DNA of 12,329 bases from contig SVTU01000035.1 of NCBI GenBank assembly GCA_015063655.1, positions 1 through 12,329 of the forward strand. Direction: 5' to 3'. The DNA comes from Oscillospiraceae bacterium (GTDB lineage: Bacteria; Bacillota; Clostridia; Oscillospirales; CAG-272). Below the pieces are notes generated by a model that saw nothing but the letters and a program-made list of their open reading frames with translations, was not told the DNA's origin and made no database searches. Shown here one piece after another: positions 1 to 6,584 of the stretch. Every line of letters begins with the position of its first letter. Position 1 is the stretch's first letter. A program made the translations under genes and the position numbers.

Positions 1-402
1 ATTGGCGAGCTGACCTCGTTTGCCTCGCAGTATGCGGAGACGCTGCACAAGACGGGCGGGCTTGTCGTTGCGATTTGCGACAAGGATGCGGTGATCGCTG
101 TTTCGGGCGTGCCGAAGAAGGAATATATCGAGCGTCGGCTTTCGGGGGAGATGGATCGCATCATGTCCTCACGGGGTACGTACGTGTGGCACGAGGACAG
201 CGAAAGGGTGACGGTCACGCCCGAGGCCTCGGGGCATTTCGTGAGCTGTGCCGCCCCTATCGTCAGTGAGGGCGACGTGATCGGCTGTGTGGTCTCGCTG
301 TGCGAAAACGAGGCTCGGGCACGCACGGTGGCCGCAGCCGATGCGGAGATCAAGCTGATACAAACGGCGGCGGGCTTTCTCGGGCGGCAGATGGAAGCGT
401 GA
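1..402 (+). CDS. spoVT: Stage V sporulation protein T, C-terminal part (GAF-like domain), 5'-truncated by window edge
   Basis: The frame is open from base 1 to the TGA at 400-402, giving 133 residues, so the start and the N-terminal AbrB-type DNA-binding domain lie outside the window. What remains matches the SpoVT regulatory domain: a hydrophobic LVVAICDKD strand, then VIAVSGVPKKEYIERRLS, then APIVSEGDVIGCVVSL and a C-terminal helix ending LGRQMEA. Known family: SpoVT is a roughly 180-residue transcription factor that adjusts SigG-dependent gene expression in the forespore, with an AbrB N-domain and a GAF-like C-domain. Seeing it implies a spore former. A hairpin terminator follows directly, so it does not share a transcript with the two-component genes downstream. 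The remaining doubt is that the diagnostic N-terminus is not visible. Confidence 0.88.
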   Translation: MGELTSFASQYAETLHKTGGLVVAICDKDAVIAVSGVPKKEYIERRLSGEMDRIMSSRGTYVWHEDSERVTVTPEASGHFVSCAAPIVSEGDVIGCVVSLCENEARARTVAAADAEIKLIQTAAGFLGRQMEA

Positions 403-414
403 AGAGGGCAAAAG

Positions 415-459
415 GGCAGTGCTTGGCGGGTGGCGGGCACTGCCATATCTGCTTTTTTT
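415..459 (+). terminator. Rho-independent terminator after spoVT
   Basis: An 8-bp perfect stem, GGCAGTGC (415-422) with GCACTGCC (437-444), encloses a 14-base loop. It is followed after eight bases by a run of seven T (453-459). It lies 12 bases after the spoVT stop and before the promoter of the next operon, as expected for a transcript end. Confidence 0.8.
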
Positions 460-490
460 ACAAATATTTTTCGTTTCTTGAAAAAAATGT

Positions 491-519
491 TTGCAATTTC
501 GGAGAATATATGCTATAAT
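491..519 (+). promoter_or_regulatory. SigA-type extended -10 promoter for the two-component operon
   Basis: TTGCAA at 491-496 and TATAAT at 514-519 are separated by 17 bases, and TG at 511-512 gives an extended -10 (TGCTATAAT). The predicted start near 526 leaves a leader of about 62 bases. The leader opens with a small hairpin, GCCCT (539-543) with AGGGC (549-553), which may protect the 5' end. Confidence 0.85.
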
Positions 520-587
520 GTAATTTGATAGAGTATATGCCCTGCCGAAGGGCAACGAGAAAAAGATTGCGAAGAGGAGGACAGGCC

Positions 588-1280
588 ATGCTGGATACCA
601 AAATTCTGATCGTGGATGATGACCCGAATATTTGTGAGCTTCTCAGAATTTATTTCGAGAATGAGGGCTATGATATTAAGATCGCCAACGACGGAGTAGA
701 GGGCGTGAATGCGTTCCGCCGTTACGAGCCCGATATTGTGCTGTTGGATATTATGATGCCGAAGAAGGACGGTTGGCAGGTGTGCCGTGAGATCCGTGAG
801 ATGTCCTCAAAGCCCATCATCATGATCACCGCCAAGGGCGAGGTGTTCGACAAGGTGCTGGGGCTGGAGCTGGGAGCTGATGACTTTGTGGTCAAGCCCT
901 TCGACATGAAGGAGCTGAGCGCCCGTGTAAAGACGGTGCTTCGCCGTTATCTGGTACATACCAATCAGAATGATGACGAGGTCATCAAATTTGATAATAT
1001 CGAGATCAGCCTGCAAAAGTACGAGCTGAAGCTGCGTGGCAAGTCGGTGGACGTGCCTCCCAAGGAGCTGGAGCTTCTGTACTTCCTTGCATCCAATTAC
1101 AACCGTGTCTTCACCCGTGATCAACTGCTTGACAAGGTGTGGGGCTTTGATTACCTGGGCGACTCCCGTACGGTGGACGTACACGTCAAGCGTCTGCGTG
1201 AGAAGCTTGAGGGCGTATCCGACAAGTGGATACTCAAGACCGTGTGGGGCGTTGGCTACAAATTTGAGATATTAAGCTAA
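588..1280 (+). CDS. OmpR/PhoB-family response regulator
   Basis: This 230-residue protein is a phosphorylation-switched transcription factor. The receiver domain (about 4-118) has the acidic pair D11/D12, phospho-acceptor D54 in LLDIMMP, T81 and K103 in VVKPF. The winged-helix DNA-binding domain (about 133-228) has PPKELELLYFLASN, the recognition region SRTVDVHVKRLREKL and the final GVGYKF hairpin. The ATG at 588 is chosen because GAGGAGG (574-580) sits 7 bases upstream. An in-frame ATG at 525 would place the start on top of the transcription start and would add a basic tail without a family match. The cognate kinase follows 77 bases later and an HtrA protease after that. This order resembles CssRS-HtrA and CiaRH-HtrA, so a cell-envelope or secretion-stress role is inferred, not shown. 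Confidence 0.95.
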   Translation: MLDTKILIVDDDPNICELLRIYFENEGYDIKIANDGVEGVNAFRRYEPDIVLLDIMMPKKDGWQVCREIREMSSKPIIMITAKGEVFDKVLGLELGADDFVVKPFDMKELSARVKTVLRRYLVHTNQNDDEVIKFDNIEISLQKYELKLRGKSVDVPPKELELLYFLASNYNRVFTRDQLLDKVWGFDYLGDSRTVDVHVKRLREKLEGVSDKWILKTVWGVGYKFEILS

Positions 1281-1291
1281 GCTTTTTCAAG

Positions 1292-1340
1292 CGGGGTGTT
1301 CCTCGGTGCGCACAAACGCCCGATGGCGCACCCCGTTTTT
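1292..1340 (+). terminator. Terminator- or attenuator-like hairpin between regulator and kinase
   Basis: CGGGGTG (1292-1298) pairs with CACCCCG (1329-1335), followed by TTTTT (1336-1340). A second stem, GGTGCGC (1305-1311) with GCGCACC (1326-1332), uses part of the same 3' arm, so the two full stems exclude each other. It ends just before the kinase Shine-Dalgarno. The likely effect is partial termination, giving more regulator than kinase; a regulated switch is possible but unproven. Confidence 0.55.
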
Positions 1341-1357
1341 GATCAAAGGAGAAGGGT

Positions 1358-2812
1358 ATGTTTAAGAGCGTATTTGCAAAATATATCTTTACGTTTATGC
1401 TGATCATCCTGCTCAGCTTCGGCGTGATCATGGCGGTCATTGCCACGATCATCACCAACTACTCGGTGGATGCGAAGCAAGGGATCGTGCAGACAGCGGC
1501 AGAGTCCACGGCGGTGTATCTGGAAAGCAAGCTGGTCAGCGCCGACGCGGGCGATCTCAGCACGCTGGCAAAAAAGCACAGAGGAGATCTGACCACCATG
1601 CTGACGGTGGTGTCCTCACATTCGGAGGATCTGACGGTGCTGCTGACCGACAACAGCGGACATATCGTGATGGCGGTGGGGAGCGATGCTTCCGAGATCC
1701 CCGAGGCGGCCTCGATCCCCAAGGAGCTGATGGACGAGGTCAACAGCGGCAATACGGTATCACAGACCGCTTCCTTGCCCGAGGTGTTTGAAAAGAGCCA
1801 TTTGCTGTATGCCGTTCCCGTATACAATGCGGGGGATGTGTCCGTGGTGGGTACGGTCTTTGTGTGTGCTTCGTCGGTGATGCTGACACAGCTGCTTGAG
1901 AACATCATCAAGACCATCGTGCTTGCCATTTTGTGGGTCATGCTGGCGGCGCTGATCGCCGTATACGTGATCAGCGAGCGCGTGATCTCTCCGCTCAAGG
2001 ACATCAGCCTTGCCGCCAAGAGCTTTGCCGACGGCCATTTTGACGTTCGTGTGCCCGTGCGAGGCAACGACGAGGTGGCCGAGCTTGCCGTGGCGTTCAA
2101 CAACATGGCGGAGTCGATGGACAACTACGACACCATGAGAAACACCTTTATTTCCAACGTCTCGCACGATCTGCGCACGCCGATGACGTCCATCTCGGGC
2201 TTTGTGGACGGTATTCTTGACGGCGTCATTCCACCCGACAGGCAAGAGCATTATCTGCGCTTGGTGTCCGAGGAGGTCAAGCGTCTGTCACGCCTTGTGG
2301 CATCGATGCTGGATCTGTCCCGTATTCAGGCGGGGGAGCGAAAGTTTACCATGGCCCCCTTTGACGTGTGCGAGATGGCACGACAGATCGTGATCTCCTT
2401 TGAAAAGCGGATCGACGAAAAGAATTTGGACGTCTCCTTTGATTGCGATGAGGATAAGATGAACGTGCTGGCGGACAGGGATGCCGTGTATCAGATTCTG
2501 TACAATCTGTGTGACAACGCCATGAAATTTTCCGAGGAGGGCGGGCAGTTCCGCATCACCATCCGCCGTCAGAAAAACAGAAAGATCCTGATCTCGGTAT
2601 TCAACCAGGGGCAGGGCATTCCGCCCGAGGACCTGCCATACGTCTTTGAGCGCTTTTACAAGAGTGACAAGAGCAGAGGCCTCAACAAGAGCGGTATGGG
2701 ACTTGGTCTCTTTATCTCTAAGACCATTGTGGAGGCTCACAAGCAAAAGATATGGGTGGAGAGCGAGCACGGCAAAAACTGCTGCTTCAGCTTTACGCTT
2801 GAGCAGGAATAA
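1358..2812 (+). CDS. Sensor histidine kinase (HAMP, HisKA, HATPase_c)
   Basis: This 484-residue membrane kinase probably phosphorylates the regulator encoded just upstream. TM1 is about 9-33, followed by an extracellular sensor region of about 150 residues (35-182) and TM2 at about 183-205. A HAMP linker (about 206-258) precedes the dimerisation domain, with phospho-accepting H270 in SNVSHDLRTPMTS. The ATPase domain has an N box with N387 (LCDNAMKFS), a G1 box written NQGQGIP (416-422), an F box ERFYKSD (431-437) and a G2 box GMGLGLFISK from 446. In the G1 box, N416 stands where the adenine-contacting Asp usually is; the other boxes look intact. The extracellular region shows no domain I can name, so its signal is unknown. 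AAAGGAG (1345-1351) six bases before the ATG supports the start. Confidence 0.95.
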   Translation: MFKSVFAKYIFTFMLIILLSFGVIMAVIATIITNYSVDAKQGIVQTAAESTAVYLESKLVSADAGDLSTLAKKHRGDLTTMLTVVSSHSEDLTVLLTDNSGHIVMAVGSDASEIPEAASIPKELMDEVNSGNTVSQTASLPEVFEKSHLLYAVPVYNAGDVSVVGTVFVCASSVMLTQLLENIIKTIVLAILWVMLAALIAVYVISERVISPLKDISLAAKSFADGHFDVRVPVRGNDEVAELAVAFNNMAESMDNYDTMRNTFISNVSHDLRTPMTSISGFVDGILDGVIPPDRQEHYLRLVSEEVKRLSRLVASMLDLSRIQAGERKFTMAPFDVCEMARQIVISFEKRIDEKNLDVSFDCDEDKMNVLADRDAVYQILYNLCDNAMKFSEEGGQFRITIRRQKNRKILISVFNQGQGIPPEDLPYVFERFYKSDKSRGLNKSGMGLGLFISKTIVEAHKQKIWVESEHGKNCCFSFTLEQE

Positions 2813-2867
2813 TATCATAAGGAACGGGACATGCTATCCGTACGGAATGGAAAAAGGAGAGGATGGC

Positions 2868-4118
2868 ATGGACAAGTCAAGAAGCAAGCGAGAACAGACG
2901 GACAAAACAAGGGAGAGGGTACTTCCCGTGCCGTCCTCGGGAGAGCCGATACGGTTTTCCGAATGGGACGGCGAGGAGAGGAACGAGCCAAAGCCCCCGA
3001 AGCGGGATACGCCGAGAAGCCGTCGCATCGCAGGACGCTCGGCCGCATGCCTGGTCGGCGTCCTGCTTTTTTGTGCGGGCGCAACGGCGGCAAGCCTTGC
3101 GGTGCTGTACGGCAGGGGCGTTTCGGATATACCCACAGAAGTGCCGAGCATAGAGGAGCCAAAGGCAGACGAGCCTGCTCAGGAGCAGCCGAAGGAGGAG
3201 CCGATCGCCTTGAGTCCTGCCGAGATCTACGAGGAGCGGCACGCCTCGGTGGTGTCGGTGCGCACGTCGTCCGCCACCGCCTCGGGGATCGGCTCTGGCT
3301 TTGTGTTTTCTGCCGACGGCTATATTGCCACGGCCAATCACGTCATAGCGGGCATGGATCGTATTACGGTTATCCTGGACAGCGGAGAGGAGTATGAGGC
3401 ACGGGTGGTGGGCAGTGACGAGATGACGGATCTCGCCCTGCTTCACATTGAGGCAGAGGGACTGCCCGTGATGCCCGTGGGTGACTCGGCTGCTCTTTCG
3501 GTGGGTGATAGGGTGATCGCCATCGGCACACCCGCCTCGCTGGATTATTCGGGCTCGTTTTGCTCGGGCGACGTGTCGTATCAGAACCGAACGGTGAGAA
3601 TCTATGACAGCACCACAGGGTATCTCAAAAAGAAAATGACGCTTCTTCAGATCAACAATCCCGTCAATCCCGGGAACTCGGGCTGCCCGTTGCTGGATGA
3701 ATACGGACGTGTGGTGGGGGTGGTGACCATGAAGCTCGGCGACCGCTACGAGGGTGTGGGCTTTGCCGTGCCCATCAACGGGGCGTATCCGCTCTTGGAG
3801 ACGATGCGAGAGGGGAGAGAGCCGACGGACGATCTGCGGGCGTCCGTCAGCGTGCGTGCGGGGCATTTGCCACTTGTGGCGGAGTCTGCGCAGGCAGACG
3901 GACGGCAGGGCGTGAGGATCACGGGCTTTGAGGATAGCACCTCGGATGCGGCGCATAAGCTCCGCAAGGGCGATCTGATCACCCATTTGTCAGAAACGGC
4001 TATCCTATCCCCCGAGGCACTCAGGGCGGCGGTGGAGAACGTGACCCCCAACACCGAGATACACGTTACCGTGTGGCGGGAGGGGCAGAGTCTGGTGTTT
4101 CCCGTACGTGTAGAATAG
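2868..4118 (+). CDS. HtrA/DegP-like membrane-anchored serine protease with PDZ domain
   Basis: This 416-residue protein has a basic, Pro-rich cytoplasmic N-terminus (1-55), one TM helix (about 58-82), an acidic Pro/Glu linker (about 87-113), a trypsin-like domain (about 117-310) and a C-terminal PDZ-like domain (about 330-416). The catalytic triad is H158 (TANHV), D188 (TDLALL) and S271 (NPGNSGCPL). HtrA enzymes degrade or refold damaged exported proteins on the outer face of the membrane. In the family the serine motif is normally GNSGGP; here the second Gly is C273. The start at 2868 is preferred because AAGGAG (2854-2859) is 8 bases upstream; an in-frame ATG at 2847 lies before that site. 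It begins 55 bases after the kinase stop with no clear promoter between, so it is probably the third gene of the operon and perhaps a target of the system. Confidence 0.93.
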   Translation: MDKSRSKREQTDKTRERVLPVPSSGEPIRFSEWDGEERNEPKPPKRDTPRSRRIAGRSAACLVGVLLFCAGATAASLAVLYGRGVSDIPTEVPSIEEPKADEPAQEQPKEEPIALSPAEIYEERHASVVSVRTSSATASGIGSGFVFSADGYIATANHVIAGMDRITVILDSGEEYEARVVGSDEMTDLALLHIEAEGLPVMPVGDSAALSVGDRVIAIGTPASLDYSGSFCSGDVSYQNRTVRIYDSTTGYLKKKMTLLQINNPVNPGNSGCPLLDEYGRVVGVVTMKLGDRYEGVGFAVPINGAYPLLETMREGREPTDDLRASVSVRAGHLPLVAESAQADGRQGVRITGFEDSTSDAAHKLRKGDLITHLSETAILSPEALRAAVENVTPNTEIHVTVWREGQSLVFPVRVE

Positions 4119-4191
4119 GGGGCATAGACGGGCGAGTATTGGGCAAAAGGACGAAAAACCTTGCCATAGTTGAAAAAATATGAAAAAGCTA

Positions 4192-4220
4192 TTGCAAAAT
4201 AAGGGCGGAAGCAGTATAAT
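4192..4220 (+). promoter_or_regulatory. SigA-type promoter for the mgtC-like pair
   Basis: TTGCAA (4192-4197) and TATAAT (4215-4220) have a 17-base spacer, the same -35 hexamer and spacing as the two-component promoter. The start would fall near 4227, leaving a leader of about 45 bases. That is too short for an M-box magnesium riboswitch, and none is visible upstream in this gap. Confidence 0.75.
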
Positions 4221-4250
4221 ATATAAAATATACTGTTTTACGCCCTTTTT
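4201..4250 (+). promoter_or_regulatory. Dyad enclosing the -10 region; also a possible terminator of the upstream operon
   Basis: AAGGGCG (4201-4207) pairs with CGCCCTT (4241-4247), followed by TTT. An inner pair, CAGTATA (4212-4218) with TATACTG (4229-4235), surrounds the -10 hexamer. Read as RNA from the htrA side it is a terminator-like hairpin closing the upstream operon. Read as DNA it is a palindrome across the core promoter, where a repressor could bind. I cannot tell which role dominates. Confidence 0.5.
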
Positions 4251-4271
4251 GGGTAGAAAGGAGAAGCCACG

Positions 4272-4970
4272 GTGACACAGTTGTCATTTTTGCAGGTGCT
4301 GGTGCGTATGCTCACCGCAGCACTGTGCGGGGGACTGATCGGAATTGAACGCGGGCGCAAGAACCGTCCTGCGGGCTTCCGTACCTATATGCTGGTGTGC
4401 ATGGGGGCATCTCTCACCATGATACTCAGCACCTTTCTTGCCGTGATGATCGATGCGGTTTGGATGCTGCCCGAGGAGCTTGCCAAGACCGATCTGTCCC
4501 GCTTCGGTGCGCAGGTCATCAACGGTATCGGCTTCCTTGGAGCGGGTACGATCATTATTACGGGACGCCAGCAGGTCAAGGGCATGACAACGGCGGCAGG
4601 TCTTTGGGCATCGGCCTGCATGGGCCTTGCCATCGGCGTTGGCTTTTACGAGGCGGCCTTGATCGGTTGCTTGCTGATCTTGATCACCATCGTGGTCTTT
4701 TCTCACTTGGAGCGCTTCTTGACGATGCGCTCACGCAACGTCAACGTGTACGTGGAGTTTGAGCACGTGGACGATATGGGAAGCATCATTACCACACTCA
4801 AGGAGCAGGGAATCCGCATCTTTGACGTGGAGCTGACCAAGGGCAAGAATGCCGAGTCGGGATACCCCAACGTCATCGTTACCATGCGCCTTCCCCGTCA
4901 CCGCACACATACCGACGTGATCACCTCGCTGGCACAGCTGAGAGCGGTGAGAGCGATCGAGGAGCTTTGA
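4272..4970 (+). CDS. MgtC/SapB-family membrane protein, copy 1
   Basis: This 232-residue protein carries the MgtC signatures in order: GGLIGIER (20-27), RPAGFRT (32-38), GIGFLGAGTI (85-94) and VKGMTTAAGLWASA (102-115). About five hydrophobic segments span residues 8-146. A soluble C-terminal domain of about 78 residues (155-232) looks ACT-like and ends AVRAIEEL. MgtC proteins act at the cytoplasmic membrane and are linked to growth in low magnesium and, in some pathogens, to virulence through control of ATP synthase. They are not magnesium transporters themselves, and the role of non-pathogen homologues is poorly defined. The start is GTG at 4272, set by AAAGGAG (4257-4263) eight bases upstream. 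A paralogue follows 44 bases later on the same transcript. Confidence 0.9.
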   Translation: MTQLSFLQVLVRMLTAALCGGLIGIERGRKNRPAGFRTYMLVCMGASLTMILSTFLAVMIDAVWMLPEELAKTDLSRFGAQVINGIGFLGAGTIIITGRQQVKGMTTAAGLWASACMGLAIGVGFYEAALIGCLLILITIVVFSHLERFLTMRSRNVNVYVEFEHVDDMGSIITTLKEQGIRIFDVELTKGKNAESGYPNVIVTMRLPRHRTHTDVITSLAQLRAVRAIEEL

Positions 4971-4984
4971 TTACATAAGAAAAA

Positions 4985-4999
4985 CGCCGCATGGCGGCG
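4985..4999. other. Compact intercistronic hairpin between the two mgtC-like genes
   Basis: CGCCGC and GCGGCG form a perfect 6-bp GC stem with an ATG triloop, in the 44 bases between the paralogues and just ahead of the second ribosome site. On the + strand no T run follows, so it is not a terminator there. On the opposite strand it is followed by TTTTT and would resemble one. It could stabilise the upstream message or tune translation of copy 2. Confidence 0.5.
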
Positions 5000-5014
5000 A
5001 ATGGAGATAGAATT

Positions 5015-5707
5015 ATGTTGGAATTTTTGAACGTATTGCGCGGAGATACCGTATCGTGGCTTTCCGTTACGGTGCGCTTGGTTCTCGCTGTGATCTGCGG
5101 TGGTCTGATCGGTCTTGAAAGAGAGCGGCGGCGCCGCCCTGCGGGCTTCCGCACGCATATTTTGATCTGTCTCGGTGCGGCTCTTACCACCCTGACCAGC
5201 CAGTATATCATGCTGGAGCTGAAGATGTTTACCGACCCTGCCCGTCTTGGCGCACAGGTCATTGCGGGCATCGGCTTTATCGGTGCGGGCACTATCATCG
5301 TGACCCGACGCCGCCAGGTTAAGGGCTTGACCACGGCCGCAGGCCTTTGGGCATCGGCCATCGTTGGCCTTTGCTGCGGTGCCGCCTTCTTTGAGGGTGC
5401 CGTGATCGCTACGGCGATCATTCTGCTGGCGGAGATGGTCTTTTCCCGCTTGGAGTATTATATCGTGTCTAACGTCCGTTCCTTCCACATCAGCGTGGAG
5501 TACGTCAGCGGGGATAAGCTGGCCAGCGTTGTGGATGTTCTGAAGCGTGAGGATGCCTACATTATGGATATGGAGATCGCCAAGAGTGCCAAGGCAGAAA
5601 ATTCGTGTGCGGTGTTTTCTCTCAAGACGCCCCGCAAGCTCTCTCATAAGGCACTGATGGAAACGGTTGCCAGGATCGACGGTGTGGTTTCCGTCGAAGA
5701 GCTGTAA
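5015..5707 (+). CDS. MgtC/SapB-family membrane protein, copy 2
   Basis: This 230-residue paralogue of the preceding gene has GGLIGLER (29-36), RPAGFRT (41-47), GIGFIGAGTI (85-94) and VKGLTTAAGLWASA (102-115) in the same order. It has about five membrane segments and a C-terminal ACT-like domain ending VVSVEEL. Compared with copy 1 it has a longer N-terminus, and its C-terminal domain has diverged more than its membrane domain, as if the two sense different ligands or partners. The ATG at 5015 is preferred because TGGAG (5002-5006) is 8 bases upstream. The in-frame ATG at 4991 lies in the loop of a hairpin and has no ribosome site. The pair ends at a strong terminator. The function is inferred from the family only. 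Confidence 0.9.
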   Translation: MLEFLNVLRGDTVSWLSVTVRLVLAVICGGLIGLERERRRRPAGFRTHILICLGAALTTLTSQYIMLELKMFTDPARLGAQVIAGIGFIGAGTIIVTRRRQVKGLTTAAGLWASAIVGLCCGAAFFEGAVIATAIILLAEMVFSRLEYYIVSNVRSFHISVEYVSGDKLASVVDVLKREDAYIMDMEIAKSAKAENSCAVFSLKTPRKLSHKALMETVARIDGVVSVEEL

Positions 5708-5714
5708 TACATAA

Positions 5715-5750
5715 GAAAAGTCCTTGCGACGGGTGTCGCAAGGACTTTTT
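5715..5750. terminator. Bidirectional terminator between mgtC-like copy 2 and the 148-residue gene
   Basis: AGTCCTTGCGAC (5719-5730) and GTCGCAAGGACT (5735-5746) form a perfect 12-bp stem with a GGGT loop. It is flanked by a short A run on the left and a T run on the right, so it can end transcription in both directions. The genes on either side are convergent. Confidence 0.92.
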
Positions 5751-5756
5751 CTACGG

Positions 5757-6203
5757 CTATGCCATACGGATGGAATTCAGCACCTCGGTATGTAACGCCT
5801 GCATGCGCGCTGCGGTATCCTTGCCGTATGCCTTTTCGGTGCAGGTCCATACGGTCAGGGTGCATGCTCCGTCTATGGCGGGCGTGTCAAGGCACGCCTC
5901 GGCATGAAGCGCCGCTTCGGTCTCGTACAGCACGCCGTAGCCGACAAGACTATGGAGGGACAGCTTGGTCACCGTGCCGAGCATGCGGCAGCGGTCGGCC
6001 TCGTCAAAGATGCTTTCAATGCTTTCCTTGGCGCATTCGGCAATGCCGTTGAGGCCAACGGTCAAGCGAATGCGCTTGTCCTCGCTCAGAAGCGTAAGGC
6101 CGACGGTAAGCTCTATGTCGAGGGCTGTTGTCAGATACATGCCGTCTGGCACGGCAAAGGAAAGACGGCCTATCTCAAATCTTCCTTGATTGTATTTAAG
6201 CAT
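5757..6203 (-). CDS. Uncharacterised 148-residue protein, translationally coupled to an AbrB-type regulator
   Basis: I do not recognise this protein. It has 148 residues, no signal peptide or membrane helix, and two cysteines near residue 70 and earlier plus three more in the C-terminal half. It opens MLKYNQGRFEIGRLSFAVPD and closes with a helix ending EVLNSIRMA. An N-terminal FxxxxLSFAVPDG strand with a C-terminal iLnSIR helix loosely recalls Mog1/PsbP-like folds, which is a weak inference. The ATG at 6203 is chosen over one 30 codons upstream because it overlaps the stop of the AbrB gene by 8 bases and AAGGA lies 8 bases before it. This arrangement points to translational coupling and a shared task with the regulator. 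It ends 7 bases from the bidirectional terminator. Confidence 0.72.
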   Translation of the reverse strand: MLKYNQGRFEIGRLSFAVPDGMYLTTALDIELTVGLTLLSEDKRIRLTVGLNGIAECAKESIESIFDEADRCRMLGTVTKLSLHSLVGYGVLYETEAALHAEACLDTPAIDGACTLTVWTCTEKAYGKDTAARMQALHTEVLNSIRMA

Positions 6204-6450
6204 CGGCCCCGTCCTTGGACGGCTCGCCGCTTTTGATGCGGGCAATGCACGCATCGCAAAGCATATAGTCGGCGTCGGGGGAAATGGTGGCACCGCAGCC
6301 GGTGCAGATGCATTCGTTGGGGGAAAGAACGATGCTACCGTCCTTCAGCTCCATGCGCATGTCACAGCCCGCATCGATCTTCAAGGCCTTTCTGAATTCC
6401 ATCGGAAGCACGATTCTGCCCAGCTCGTCAATTTTTCTTACCATACTCAT
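6196..6450 (-). CDS. AbrB/SpoVT-type regulator with C-terminal Cys4 zinc ribbon
   Basis: This 84-residue protein begins with an AbrB swapped-hairpin domain: MVRKIDELGRIVLPMEFRKALKI, then MRMELKDGSIVLSP, about residues 1-45. Next comes a compact ribbon with CTGC and CDAC pairs spaced for one zinc ion (about 49-71). Known family: AbrB-like domains dimerise and bind DNA in transition-state and sporulation control. The small version with an added Cys4 tail is one I associate with Clostridia. The ATG at 6450 is supported by AGGAG nine bases upstream; a second ATG two codons in is possible. It shares its transcript with the overlapping 148-residue gene. Targets are unknown; self-regulation is plausible given the short repeat in its leader. 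Confidence 0.88.
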   Translation of the reverse strand: MSMVRKIDELGRIVLPMEFRKALKIDAGCDMRMELKDGSIVLSPNECICTGCGATISPDADYMLCDACIARIKSGEPSKDGADA

Positions 6451-6505
6451 TTTGTTTTTCTCCTTTTTTTGTCGTTTATTACGGTGTTTCTACCGTGTTG
6501 ACCAC

Positions 6506-6514
6506 AGTATACCA
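6506..6514 (-). promoter_or_regulatory. Extended -10 promoter for the AbrB-type operon
   Basis: On the minus strand TGG precedes TATACT (6511-6506), an extended -10 with one mismatch to TATAAT. No good -35 hexamer is found at 16-18 bases. The transcript would start near 6499, and its first bases can form a small hairpin, ACGGT with ACCGT (6481-6485 and 6492-6496 on the + strand). That hairpin could also be an operator half-site pair. Confidence 0.55.
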
Positions 6515-6556
6515 TAACACCCTTGTCGAAATTCGTTGGAATATGGTGGGAAAATA

Positions 6557-6584
6557 AAAAAATCTGCAAAAAAGCAGATTTTTT
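6557..6584. terminator. Bidirectional terminator-like stem-loop
   Basis: Six A then TCTGC pair with GCAGA then six T, an 11-bp perfect stem around a loop of six A. It would work on both strands. No credible gene ends here, so it may insulate the AbrB promoter from transcription crossing the repeat region, or be left from a lost gene. Confidence 0.75.

Noticed and set aside
525..587. Upstream in-frame ATG extending the response regulator by 21 residues
   Set aside because: It falls at the predicted transcription start, has no ribosome site, and adds a basic tail not seen in the family; the ATG at 588 has GAGGAGG in place.
2877..3986. 369-codon minus-strand open frame over htrA
   Set aside because: Antisense shadow of a GC-rich gene; its translation is rich in Arg and His and has no domain.
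4221..4271. Magnesium M-box or ykoK-type riboswitch for the mgtC-like pair
   Set aside because: The leader is only about 45 bases, too short for the structure, and no matching conserved core is visible upstream.
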